A stretch of DNA of 29,212 nucleotides from Penium margaritaceum (Eukaryota > Streptophyta > Zygnematophyceae > Desmidiales > Peniaceae): the NCBI GenBank assembly GCA_023375785.1, contig SZWC01000820.1:181268-210479 (forward strand), in the 5' to 3' direction. The translations under genes were made by a program, and so were the position numbers. Positions 1 through 9,459 of this stretch are shown piece by piece. The notes below the pieces were generated by a model. The model was given only the letters and a program-made list of their open reading frames with translations. It made no database searches and had not been told where the DNA came from. Within the stretch, counting starts at the first letter, position 1. Every line of letters starts with the position of its first letter.

Positions 1-239
1 GGGGGGGGGGGGTCCTGTCCGCCCCTCTGACCCGACCCCTCCGTCGGTCGACCGACGCGGCCGTCGGGGCCGACGGGGCCGAGGGCGCCCACGAGGCCGA
101 CGGGCCCCCTCCGAAGGGCCCGTCGGAGGGGCTCGGCAAGGCCCTCTGAGGGCCCCCCTAAGAAGAGGAGGAAGGGAGGGGGGGTACGAACGGGGCCCCC
201 TCAGAGGGCCCCCCCGATCAGAGGAGGGCTGCGAGGCCC
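1..239. other. G/C-rich non-coding stretch, inner leader of C or its flank
   Basis: The window opens with a run of G, followed by very G/C-rich sequence with several short imperfect palindromes built on GAGGGCCC and CCCTCTGAGGG (around 140-155 and 195-212). No conserved protein or LTR motif is visible. It lies beyond the CAG array of element C on the minus strand, so it is probably leader or start of gag, but that is inference. The terminal G run may be a contig-edge artefact. Confidence 0.4.
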
Positions 240-700
240 TCCTCGCAGCGGCAGTAGCAGCTGTAGCGGCAGGTGCAGCTGCCACGGTTGCTGCTGCTAC
301 TGCTGCTTTTGCTGCTGCTGCTGCTCTGCGCAGCAGCTGCTGCTGATGCTTGCTGCTGCCGCCGCGGCTGCTGTTGCTGCACGCTGCTTCTGCTGCCGTT
401 GTTGCTGTAGTAGCTGTTGCTGCTGCTGTTCTGCGCAGCAGCTGTTGCTGCCGCGGTTGCTGCTGCTGCACGCTGCTGCTGTTGCCGTCGCTGCTGCATG
501 CTGCTGCTGCTGCCGCCGCTACTGCAGTAGCTGCTGCTTCTGCTGCTATATGCTGTTGCTGCTGACGCTTCTGCTGCAGCGGCTGATGCGCTGCTGCAGC
601 TCCTCTCGCCGCTGCTGCTGCTACTACACGCTGCTGCACGCTGCTGCTGCTGCTGCTTTTGCTGTTGCCGCCGCAGTCGCTATTGCTGCTGTGTGCGGCT
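240..700 (-). repeat. CTG/GCT trinucleotide array (CAG on the minus, sense, strand)
   Basis: About 450 bp of near-continuous GCT/CTG triplets with GTT, GCC and TGT variants. On the strand of element C it is a CAG/GCA array lying downstream of the PBS, at the same position as the CAG arrays of A and B. It produces long Leu-, Cys-, Ala- or Gln-rich reading frames in all phases. These have no domain and are repeat artefacts. Confidence 0.85.
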
Positions 701-831
701 CACCACCCCTGTGGCATTCACGTGCAGTCGCTTCGCGCTCCCTCACGCTGCTGCCGGCGTGGCACCACGTGGCGCGTTCTCTTTTCGTTCAGCCCACTGC
801 TGCTGCTTCTGCTGCTCACACGCCCCCCTGT

Positions 832-843
832 GCTCTGATACCA
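832..843 (-). other. Primer-binding site of element C
   Basis: The minus strand reads TGGTATCAGAGC, the standard plant PBS complementary to the 3' end of initiator-Met tRNA. It is 3 nt inside the LTR end (…TTTCCA, spacer ATT, PBS). This fixes the orientation of C as minus and marks the inner edge of its 5' LTR. Confidence 0.85.
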
Positions 844-846
844 AAT

Positions 847-1509
847 TGGAAACAATTTTAGAGCATGCAGGCCCATGCAAGAACGAACATGAGCTCTGTG
901 TGTGAGTGCGATGCAAGACAGCAAGAATTTGGTTAAGTATGGAACGCTGAATACAAAGAACAAGGAGGGAATACAAATGAGCCCCTGGCGGGCTTAAGTA
1001 GGGGCGCCGGTAGCTAGCCGCACCGGGCCCCGTCACCCCCGCTGAGCCCAAATGGGTCAGCGGGGAGAACACACTACGTACACCACGATAACAATAACGG
1101 TGATCTCCTCGAGGCACCGGAACAACTCTCCGAGTACCCGGGTCTCGACCACCAAGAAAACAGGAACAGTGTCAAAATCTCAGAATCAGCGTCCAGACAT
1201 CACACACAGCTTTCGGAACATCGGAAGCCCCACAACAGCCATCGGGTCTCCTCGTCGCACCGGTATAGTCCACCGGGTGCGTGGGTCTCAACCCACCGAG
1301 AAAACTCTCCTAGCTCCCGACAAGCCCACATGGATGCCGGAACGCATTGACCGCGTCTCGCCAGTGCTGTCGTAGATGCTGGAGAAGTCTCGGTGCAGTC
1401 CAGAGGCCCGTCGTGTCGTCACGCCCTCCTCTGCCATATACCCCGAATGTGGGTATATCGGTAAACTAGCAGTGTCGGTCATGACGGGTGGAAGCCACAC
1501 AAACCAACA
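847..1509 (-). repeat. 5' LTR of element C (663 bp)
   Basis: On the minus strand it begins TGTTGGTTTGTGTGGCTTCC and ends TTTCCA, giving canonical TG..CA ends, and it is followed by the PBS. Its first 35-40 bp closely match the start of the solo LTR at 18635, and then the two diverge, which suggests related families or LTR recombination. A possible promoter element is TACTTAAG near 990-1000 on the minus strand. The right edge is set by the breakpoint where D-type LTR sequence starts at 1510. Confidence 0.7.
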
Positions 1510-1638
1510 CACTCGGCCAAAATTCCCCCCGCCAATCGGCCGAAAAATTCTTAAGTCTCCGCACGGTGGGTCATGGATGTAGGAACAATAATGCCCACTC
1601 ACACGTTTTAGGGACTACTATACATCAGGGACGTAACA
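1510..1638 (-). repeat. 3' LTR remnant of Gypsy D (first ~129 bp)
   Basis: The minus strand begins TGTTACGTCCCTGATGTA and is clearly similar to the starts of the two LTRs at 24039 and 24574. All three share a block around the words CCCACT, TTTTAG and GGTGGGYCATG. Similarity stops abruptly at 1510, where the LTR of C begins. A purine-rich tract precedes it on the minus strand, as expected for a 3' LTR. Confidence 0.65.
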
Positions 1639-1672
1639 CTTCCCCCGCCCTTTTAGTCGGGACGTCCCGAGG
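1639..1672 (-). other. 3' tail of Gypsy D with polypurine tract
   Basis: This 34-bp stretch lies between the LTR remnant and the start of Copia B. On the minus strand it ends AAAAGGGCGGGGGAAG directly before TGTTACG, a good polypurine tract. It is the piece of D left outside by the B insertion. The 5 bp next to B (CGAGG) may be a decayed target duplication with TGGGG at 17934, matching at 3 of 5 positions with both differences transitions. Confidence 0.55.
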
Positions 1673-1693
1673 TGTTGTGATTTGTGACGTTTC
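1673..1693 (+). repeat. B 5' LTR, first 21 bp (cut by A)
   Basis: It reads TGTTGTGATTTGTGACGTTTC and matches the first 21 bp of the 3' LTR of B at 17290-17310 with one difference. Its last five bases, GTTTC, are the left copy of the target duplication made by insertion of A. Confidence 0.9.
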
Positions 1694-2531
1694 TATTGGT
1701 TTTCGTGCATCTTTCATTGTGCTCCGTTATGTCCTCCCGGCTTGTGTACATCGGCGTGCAGATGACTTACGACGAGACTTGACGCCGCTAGAGTGTCGCT
1801 CGGTGGAGCCGACGCACGCTGAGGCCCATTCATCCGTCGCTGGAGCCTCGTCCTCTGGCGATGCGCTCAGCTCCATCGGCAGGCCTCCTCAGTGGTCGGG
1901 CCACCGGCGGTCACTGCCATTGCAGATGGTGTCTGCATGCACCTAACGCTGTGTCTGGCTGTGGCATTGCGTCTGCAGCATCATGCGATGTCTAGGGTCC
2001 ATATCTCCTGTTGTATGGTCCTGTTTGGCATCGTTGACTGTCATAGGCATTGCCTGGGTTCGTGCAGCCATAACTTCTTGTAGCTATTTTTCTAGCTGAT
2101 TCTGACCGTGCGACTGCGTTCGCAGTGTCGGTATCATGGTATGGTCCAGTTTAAAACAAAACGGACGACGTCCGGGTTTTGGGCTGTCGGGCGTCTGGCA
2201 GGGCTCACCGAGAAAACCCTGCCTGCCAGAAAGTAGGTCTAGCACTATTTTCTGATTGGCTGGTTAGCTGAGTAACAAGTTATACACTAGTGGGGGGGAG
2301 CTAGAACTTGGAGGGGTCTCCCACTGTTGCTCATTTTTTATTGCTACTCAGTTACTTTCAGTTTTCATCTGCTTTCTGGCACTAACGCTGGCGCGTGCAC
2401 TTCTGAGTAACAAACCCAGAGCTTCCAAACTTAGTCTTTAGAGCAGCAGAGTGAGGGGGCATTACACTTAAGCAACGAGCGTGGAAGCCCGTACGGTGCA
2501 TCAACAACGCATGCTGCCTAGGTTTCTAGCT
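1694..2531 (+). repeat. A 5' LTR (838 bp)
   Basis: Nearly identical to 9460-10308. The first dinucleotide is TA where the 3' LTR has TG, so its terminal G has mutated. It ends TTCTAGCT directly against the PBS, giving non-canonical TG..CT ends. It lacks a 12-13 bp segment (CCCAACCTGCTGC region) present near the end of the 3' copy. I see no clear TATA box. Confidence 0.92.
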
Positions 2532-2544
2532 TGGTATCAGAGCC
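2532..2544 (+). other. Primer-binding site of A
   Basis: TGGTATCAGAGCC abuts the LTR end with no spacer. It is complementary to the 3' end of initiator-Met tRNA and primes minus-strand DNA synthesis in plant Copia elements. Confidence 0.93.
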
Positions 2545-3903
2545 AAAGCGTAGCAGCAGCAGCAGAAGACTGGCGTAGAGGTGCCAGACAACGCCGGCGG
2601 ACCCCCATACGCGCTAGTGCAGGGGAAATGCTGCCGGCTTTTTTCTAACAGCATTGACCCACCTGGTGGCGGCGTCAGATTTTTCCCCACGGCTACTGGG
2701 CTAGGGGAAATGCTGCCGAAATTTTTTCAGCAGCACTGCCCCCACACGTGACGCGAGGAGGTGAGCGGCAGGCCGCGTCCAACACCTGCGAACGACGACG
2801 CACGCGGCAACGTCACCCAGGTGTAGTTACTTGTACTAGCACGTAGCAACAGCAGCTTGCAGCAACGGCAGCCATAGGCAACGGCAGCGAGCAGTGGCAG
2901 CAGCAGCCAGGAACAGCTGCGTGCTGCAGCAACAGCCAGCAACAGCTGCGTGCAGCAGCAGCTGCCAGCAGCAACTGCGTGCAGCAGTAGCAGCAGGCAA
3001 AAGCAGCAGCTCACAACAGCAGCTTGCAGCAGCAGTAGCCTGCAACAGTAGCTCGCAGCAGCAGTTGCCCGCAGCAGCAGCAGCGGCAAAGCAGCAGCTA
3101 CAATAGTGAGCAACAGCAGCAGCAGGCTGCAATAGCCGCAGCAGCAAGCCACAACAGCAGCAAGCCGCAGCAGCAGCGAGTCGTAGCAGCAGCTGCAGCG
3201 AGCAACTGCCTGCAGCTGCTGCTGCTGCTGTTACTCGTTGCCCGTAGCGAGCGAGCAGCGAGCAGCAACCCGCTGCTGCCAGCGAGCAGCTGCCCGCTGC
3301 CATCGAGCAGCAGCTCGCTGCGAGCGAGCAGCAGCCCGCTATGACAGACAAGGAAGAAGGAAAAAAAAGAGCAAAAAAAAATTCCCCCACCCCACCTGCT
3401 TCGCTGCCGTTGCTACAGTAGCCTTAGCAGCCGCAGCAGCCCATAGGAATAGCAATTGCTGTTGCAAGTGCAGCCGCAACAGCAGCAGCAACAGAAGCAG
3501 CAGCCGCAGTAGCAACAGCCGCAGCAGCAGCAGCGATAGTAGTAGTAACAGTAGCAACAGCTGCAGTAGCAGCAGCAGCAATAGAGCAGCACCAACTGTA
3601 ACAGTAGTCGCAATAGCAAGAGCAGAAGAAGCAGCAGCAGTAGTAGCAGCAGCAGCAACAACAGCTGCAGCAGCGGCCCCAACAACCACCACTGCTGACG
3701 TCAGAATTCCGTTGCTAACGTCACTGCTGACGTCACTGTTGACGTCATCAACTCACAAAGAAAACCAAAGAAGGGGTCAAGGAAAGGGAGAAGTAATCCT
3801 AAGGGTGGGCAGGACATCCACGGCCCTTAGCAGACGCCACTGCCAACGTCAGCACCCCACTGAGAAGAAAAAAAAAACAAAACAAAACAAAGGGCATCAC
3901 ACC
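2545..3903 (+). other. A leader (5' UTR) with CAG arrays and hairpins
   Basis: About 1.36 kb lies between PBS and gag. It contains interrupted CAG/GCA arrays (about 2840-3330 and 3425-3680), two 16-bp copies of AGGGGAAATGCTGCCG (2621-2636 and 2703-2718), each followed by a complementary CAGCA-type arm, A-rich segments (3355-3385 and 3865-3890), and a TGACGTCA cluster. Open frames here on either strand are homopolymeric repeat translations (Ser, Ala, Leu or Cys runs) without domains, so I read the segment as untranslated. Confidence 0.65.
3696..3747 (+). promoter_or_regulatory. Three TGACGTCA palindromes (bZIP/TGA-type motif)
   Basis: TGACGTCA occurs at 3696-3703, 3728-3735 and 3740-3747, within short imperfect repeats of the type GTTGCTAACGTCACT. 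This octamer is the classic binding palindrome of CREB/TGA-class bZIP factors. It lies about 160-200 bp upstream of the gag ATG. One copy occurs at the matching place in B (11585-11592). A regulatory role is inference. Confidence 0.4.
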
Positions 3904-5538
3904 ATGGCTGGTAGCCCCACTGGGGAGGGGTCCTCCTTTGTTGGGGGAACCGCCACCCCCCCTTTCGTGCAGCGGCTGCAGCAGTAGCAGCAGCAGCGGC
4001 GGCAGTAGCAGCAGCAGCAAGAGCAATAGCAACAGTAGTAAAACCAGCACCAGTAGTAGTAGCAGCAGCAAGAGCAGCAGGAACAGCAAGAGAAGCAGGA
4101 GCAGCAACAGCAGTAGGAGCAGCAACAACAGTGAAAGCAGTAGCATCAGCAGTAGTAGTAGGAGGAGTAGCTACGCCAGCAGCCCTCTGCCGTCGTTGAC
4201 GACAACCCTGACCCACTCGCTGCTCTTCAGCAACAGCTCGTCGCCTTGATGCAGCGGCTCGTGACACTACAACCGTTAGTCTTCCAGTCTGCCCCCAATG
4301 CACCTCTATCCTTCCCCCCTCCAGGGCACGCTAGCCCAGCTGTGTCTGTTACCACGCAATACATGGCGCAGCAGCAGACTCTGTGCCAGCGGCAGAGAGT
4401 GACCTCTGTCCTTGGCCCCACTCTGGGTGCCGGCCGCAGGCAAAAGGACTTTGAGACGCTACCGCCGCCGCTTTAGGCCAGCGAGCAGTTCTGGAGCTGG
4501 GAGCTCAGCTTCCGCATATGAGCGCAGGGTGAGGGCCTGTGGGCATACTACACCCTGCTGTATGATGCCACCCTGGCCGACCAACTATATGACGCTGGTC
4601 GTGCTGTCCAGGCTCTTGTCCCTGTCGCCCCTCCGGCTTCCCGCCTCACCCTCGAGCCCTTCTTGGGCGACTTCACCGCTGGCGCTTCCCCAGACCCTAC
4701 AGCCGCGTGGCACATTCTCACTCGTCCCCATCGCCTGTCCAGCGACGCTAAGACTAGCCGCTTGCTGCGGGAGTTCAACTCCCTGCACATGGGGGAGACT
4801 GAGACGGTCACCTCCTACTGGCAGCGGGCGGAGGACATCTTTCATCGCCTCAGGACCGCTGCCCCACCCCCTTTGGCCGCGCTCCTCACCATCAAGCGCG
4901 GTGGCATCAAAGCATACGCGGACGTCTTTGTCAACTACCCTCACGATGTTCTCTCCACCATGGCGGCCCAGGGCACCCTCATGCCCTGGGCATACGAGCT
5001 CTTCCTACGCATTGAGGAAGCTCGTCTGGAGTCCCAACTCCAGCGCACGGAGGCCGTCGCCTCTCCTGCCGTCGCCTCCCCTGCCGTCGCCTCCGTGGCC
5101 GTGGCCTCCCCCGCCGCAGCTACCTCATCCTCGTCGGGGAAGAAGAAGCGTCGGAACAAGAAAGGAAAAGGTCAGCAACAGCAGCAGCAGCAGCCGTCGA
5201 CCGGGTCCAGCGCTGGCAGCTTGGTCTGCCACAACTGTGGCCAGCCGGGGGACGGGTGGTACACGTCCCCTCTACCGACGGATGAGGCCCGCGTCATCGC
5301 CACCATGCGTCGCCAACGCGAGCGCCGTCTCGCCTCTGCCGTCGTGATTGTCGCCGGCTCTGACACCTCCGCCTCGTCCAGCAGCTCCACCACTTCGGTT
5401 GCTTCGCCGGTCCCGCTGACACAAGCGCCGCAGCCGTCGATGCCGGCACAGTCCTCCTTCTATCCGGGCTCCGGCGCCATCACCCTGCACTCCGTCTACA
5501 CTCTCGGGCCATCCTCCTGTGAGCGCCAGCTGGAGTAG
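3904..5538 (+). pseudogene. gag: A gag polyprotein (degenerate)
   Basis: Gag forms the capsid-like particle that packages the element RNA. I place the start at ATG 3904, which sits in a good context (ACCATGG) and is in frame with everything downstream. First comes a short head (MAGSPTGEG…), then a Gln-rich tract (about 3970-4190) interrupted by about 15 stops, mostly TAG where CAG is expected. The conserved gag body runs from about 4420 to 5030 (KDFETLPPP, then an alpha-helical region with SYWQRAEDIF). A Ser/Ala/Val-rich and basic linker (KKKRRNKKGK) follows. The zinc knuckle near 5226 is truncated: CHNCGQPG is present but the His and last Cys are lost. Further stops lie at 4474 and 4519. The same body is recognisable in B. 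Confidence 0.8.
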
Positions 5539-5675
5539 TTCATCGCGCTCTAGCTCGGCTTGCCTTGCCAGCCTCGGAAGGGAAGTGCGAGTTGTATCAC
5601 TTCTTGCTCCCCTGTCCAGCCCTCCATGACTGAGACTGTGCTACGGTCGTTTCCTCGTCTGTCTGGTCGTCTCTC

Positions 5676-7250
5676 ATGGTCTCCGCTACCCCCTCCCAGG
5701 AAGATGTTGCTTGGCTTGACGATTGGCAGTCTCGATTCGCACCTCCTTCTACCGCGTCCGTGTCCCTTGCTTGTTGCCATGTGACTGTTAGTGATGTTGC
5801 GACCCCGGTCCAGGACCTTGCTGAGACCTGGATCATCGACTCTGAGGCCACGCAACACATGACGGCCTATCGTGAGGCCTTTAGTGTGCTCGGTCCTATA
5901 GGTGATGTTTCCGGTGTCCGGACAGGCTCTGGCCAGGTGTTGCCTGTTCGTGGTGTTGGCGTCGTTCGTTTTCGTGACCCATCCGGTGACGTCTTTCTGA
6001 CTGATGTCCTCTTCTTCCCTGGTCTTGAGCTCAGCTTTCTGTCTGTCACTGCCCTTGACCGCATGAGCATGGACGTTGTGCACTCGCGTGGTGTTGGCAC
6101 TGTGTCGTTACGTCTGTCTGGCCTTGTTGTGCTGTATGCCACCGCCCGTGGCAACCTGTGGCATGAACCTCGCCTCTCCTCCTCTCCTTCCGTCTCCTCC
6201 CCGTCGGCCGCCACAGGTTATGTGTTTGTCACCAGTATGCTTTCTCCTCAGCACACTCGCCTCTTGCACCACCGCCTCTGCCATGTCCACTCCGCCGCCG
6301 TAGATAGCATACTTCGCACCCAGCCGGCCAAGGGCCTTGACCCGGAGACTTTTCCCCTCTCGTGCCCAACTGAGTGCATAGACTGCGCTCAGGGGAAGAT
6401 GCACCGGTCCAAGTATCCCTTGTCTTCCTCCCGTCCGTCCGCCCCCCTTGACCTTGTCCATTCAGACGTCACGGGTCCTCTCCCCACGGAGTCCGTCAGT
6501 GAGTGTGGTCGCTACGTCCTCACTCTCACTGACGACTTTTCTCGCTACCGCTGGGTCTTCTGCCTTCAGCAAAAGAGCGATATCGCCCACGCCATCCAGG
6601 ACTGGCTTGTCCTTGCGAAGCGCAAGTGCGGCCGCTCTCTCCACCGTTTTCGCTCCGATCGCGGTGGTGAGTACTTGGGTGAGGCCGCGACCTTTCTCGC
6701 CTCCCGCGGAATTCGCCATGAAACGTCCGCGCCTTACTCACCCGCCCAGAACGGTGTCTCCGAACGGTGGAATCGTACTATGGCCGACGCTGTCCGCACC
6801 ATGCGGGTCAAGTCTGGTCTCTCCGAGGGATTCTATTATGAAGCCATGGCGTACATGACCTGGGTCTGGAACCGGATTCCCCATGGTCCCCTTCCCCTCC
6901 AGTCCACACCGTACCAGCATTGGTGCGGTCAGCGAGCTGAACTTCTCCCGGCTCGCGTCTGGGGCTGTGTGGCCATTGTGTGGCTGCCCGTCTCGTAGCA
7001 GGGCGGCAAGCTCGACCCTTGCGGATGTCCCTGCACCTTCCTCCATGTCTCTTGTCAGTCCAAGGCCTGGCACTTCTGGGATCCCTTCCGGCACTGCATC
7101 GTTGAGTCCCGGGACGCCCTCTTCTTCAAGGACCTGTTTCCTCGAGACCTTATTCGCTTCGGCTTGTCCGTGTCTATCCCGTTGCATGGGGGAATGATGA
7201 GTTCGTCCTTCGTCCTACCACTTCCGAGTGCCACATCCCTCAGTCCCTCC
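5676..7250 (+). pseudogene. pol: A pol: aspartic protease and integrase
   Basis: The pol frame is shifted relative to gag. The protease has WIIDSEATQHMT: the catalytic Asp codon is at 5838, but the usual DSGA is DSEA, a single Gly-to-Glu change likely to impair it. The integrase begins with an HHCC zinc domain (LLHHRLCHV … CIDCAQGK, about 6260-6400). The catalytic triad is intact: Asp in LVHSD (6465), Asp in RSDRGGEY (6657) and Glu in GVSER (6762), 64 and 35 residues apart. A TAG at 6996 cuts the frame, but coding resemblance (GGKLDP…, ALFFKDLFPRD) continues in the same frame into the minisatellite. This integrase core looks the best preserved enzyme in the window. Confidence 0.88.
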
Positions 7251-7256
7251 GAGCCG

Positions 7257-7760
7257 GCACTCCCAGTCGCGTCTGCTGGTCCCTCCGGGCCAGCAGCCCC
7301 AGTCGCGTCCGCTGGTCCCTCCGGACCAGCAACCCCAGTCGCGTCCGCTGGTCCCTCTGGGCCAGTAGCCCCAGTCGCGTCCGCTGGTCCCTCCGGGCGA
7401 GCAGCCTCAGTCGCGTCCGTTGACCCCTCCGGGCCGACAGCCCCAGTCGCGTTCGTTGGTCCCTCCAAGCCATCAGCCCCAGTCGCGTCCGCTGGTCCCT
7501 CCGAGCCAGCAGTCTCAGTCGCGTACGTTGGTCCCTCCGGGCCATCAGCCGCAGGCGCATCCGCCAGTCCCTCCAGGCTAGCAGTCCCAGTCACGTCTAC
7601 TGGTTCCTCTTGGCCAGCAGCCCCAGTCGCGTCCGCTGATCCCTTCGGGCCAACAATCCCAGTCGCGCCCGCTGGTTCCTCCAGGCCAGCAGCCCCAGTC
7701 GCGTCCGCTGGTCCCTCCGGGCCGACAGCCCTGGTTGCATCCGTGGGCCCCTCCGGTCCA
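7257..7760 (+). repeat. 36-bp coding minisatellite, about 14 units, in A pol
   Basis: About 14 head-to-tail copies of a 36-bp unit encode variants of the 12-residue unit VASAGPSGPAAP, in the same frame as the upstream integrase. First units are near identical, and middle ones diverge. Unit length is exactly a multiple of three and no unit shows a frameshift or stop. It sits in the variable linker between integrase and RT, and B has no such repeat there. Long minus-strand frames across it are shadows. Confidence 0.85.
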
Positions 7761-9352
7761 GCAACCCCGTCCACATCCATCAGTGCCGTCACCTGCCCTG
7801 CCACGCTACACGCGTGGTCCAGGCGGCAGCCTCCGACCCAGACCGTCGGTGAGCGCGCAGACCATCGCACCGCGCTTCGTGCGCCTCGACCCCCTGTGGC
7901 TCCACGTGTCTCCTCCGCTCCCACGGTCGTGAGTGGGGATCCTGGCACCAAGGCCCTCGGCCTGACCACCTCGGCCATCATTGCAGACCTTCACCCGGGC
8001 TGTGCACTGGGCTACGCCATGCTTCATCATGAGCATCGATACGCTGTCGCGGCTACACTCGCGCATATCCCACCTTGGGCTCGAGTTGCACACGCTCTCT
8101 CAGTCCGCTCCACAGCACGCCCGGAGGACCCAGACACCCTACGCGAGGCACGAGCCTCTCCTACGGCCGCACACTGGGACGCTGCATGCGTCGATGAGCT
8201 CGCCGCTATCCGATAGCACCACGTGTATGACCTCGTCGACCTTCCCCCAGGACGGAAGGCCATCGGCGCCAAGTGGGTCTTTCAGCGCAAGTGGAAGCCC
8301 GACGGGTCCTTGGACAAGTACAAGGCCCGCCTTACAGCCAAGGGGTTTGCCCAAATTCCTGGGGTCGATTACGACCAGATCTTTACGTTGACGATGTGCT
8401 CATTGCGTCGCCAGACATGGCTGTCATCCAGCGCGTCAAGGATCTGCTGCACGCCGCCTACCAAGTGAAGGACCTTGGGTCTGCCAGAGTCTTCTTGGGC
8501 ATGGAGCTCAAGCATGATCGCTCCCAGGGCGTCCTGCACATCCACCAGGCCGCCTATGTGCAGACACTATCCACCCGCTTTGCGGAGGATCTGCCACTCG
8601 TGCCGAGCGCATCCTCATCCATGTCACCCGATGGCCAGGCGAAGCTGAAGAGTCCTGATCCAGCCATTGTGGGGGAGCCAGTTGACGTGACCACATACCT
8701 GCGAGTCATCAGGTCACTGATGTTCCTGGCAACGACGACGCGCCCAGACATCACGTTCGCCATCAACCTCCTGGCCCAGTTCTCTCAGGAGCCGCGTTAC
8801 CTCGACTACGAGGTCGCGATCCGAGTACTATGCTATGTTGTCTCGACACCTCGGCGAGGTGTCATGTTCCGCCGTCAGCCGTCTGTTGTCGCGGTGGGCT
8901 ATACCGATAGTGACTTGGCCGTTAGTCCGGACGGTAAGAGTCGCACAGGCTGGATCTTTCTCATTGGCGGCACAGTTGTGTCCTGGCGCAGTGGCAAGCA
9001 GGGATGCGTTGCACGTACCACTGCAGAGGCTGAGTACGTTGCTCTTGGCTCAGGCGCGTGTGAGAGTGTGTAGTTGCGCCGTCTGTTTTTTTAGTTGCGT
9101 CAGTCAGTCGCATCCATCACGTTGCACTGTGACAATGAGAGTGCCATGGCCATCGCCGACAATGACGGCGTGCATCACACACGCACAAAACACATCAATG
9201 TTGAGTATCACTATGTGCGTTCGTTGTTGCATGACGACATCGTTAGCATCATGTGGTTTGAGACAGCACGGCAGTTGGCTGACTTCTTGACCAAGGCAGT
9301 GAAGCGTGACTCGTTCAAGAAAGCTGTGAGTTCAGTCGGCATGCGTCCATGA
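7761..9352 (+). pseudogene. pol: A pol: reverse transcriptase (core deleted) and RNase H
   Basis: After the minisatellite the frame runs through a Ser/Pro-rich linker into the RT N-terminus (VYDLVDLPPGRKAIGAKWVF, about 8220-8280), with a TAG at 8214. At about 8390 the sequence jumps from the DYDQIFT motif straight to YVDDVLIASPD and changes frame. Compared with B, about 130-150 residues of RT core are missing, including the first catalytic Asp block. The rest of RT and an RNase H (SRTGWIF, AEAEYVAL, LHCDNESA, RTKHINVEYH) follow in one frame, with stops at 9071 (Trp expected) and 9092 (Glu expected), ending at TGA 9350. The deletion means this copy cannot make active RT. Confidence 0.87.
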
Positions 9353-9450
9353 GTGACTCTCTCTGTCCCTGCTTGCCTCTCTGCTTGGCATGGGGGAATT
9401 TGGTCGTTGACTGTGTCTTTGCCCGCACATGTGCACTACGCCTGTGAGTC

Positions 9451-9459
9451 ATGGGGGAG
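9451..9459 (+). other. Polypurine tract of A
   Basis: ATGGGGGAG lies directly before the 3' LTR, where plus-strand DNA synthesis is primed. The same string precedes the 3' LTR of B at 17281-17289. Confidence 0.85.

Larger units (their letters stand above)
1..1509 (-). mobile_element. LTR retrotransposon C, 5' portion (left end outside window)
   Basis: On the minus strand this reads LTR (1509 to 847), a 3-nt spacer, an initiator-Met type PBS (843 to 832), then a CAG-rich leader running off the left edge. The layout (LTR, PBS, CAG array) copies that of Copia elements A and B, so Copia is the likely superfamily, but no coding domain of C is in the window. The LTR begins TGTTGG and ends CCA. Its start lies inside a Gypsy-type LTR, which it interrupts at 1510. 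The other target-site flank is outside the window, so the duplication cannot be tested. Confidence 0.7.

Noticed and set aside
218..861. Ser-, Leu-, Cys- or Gln-rich open frames over the CTG array
   Set aside because: All phases of a trinucleotide array are open. No domain, start context or composition argues for a gene.
743..1602. Protein-coding genes suggested by frames of about 104-124 residues
   Set aside because: These frames fall in LTR C and the Gypsy LTR remnant, and have no conserved motif.
2727..4303. Long open frames on both strands in the leader of A
   Set aside because: They are homopolymer-like translations of CAG/CTG arrays. Only the frame from ATG 3904 links to recognisable gag.
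7257..7760. CRISPR-like array
   Set aside because: The 36-bp units are contiguous with no unique spacers and encode a protein repeat in frame with pol.
7055..7981. 308-residue minus-strand frame with a regular Gly/Pro/Ala repeat
   Set aside because: It is the antisense shadow of the 36-bp minisatellite, whose plus strand is in frame with integrase and RT.
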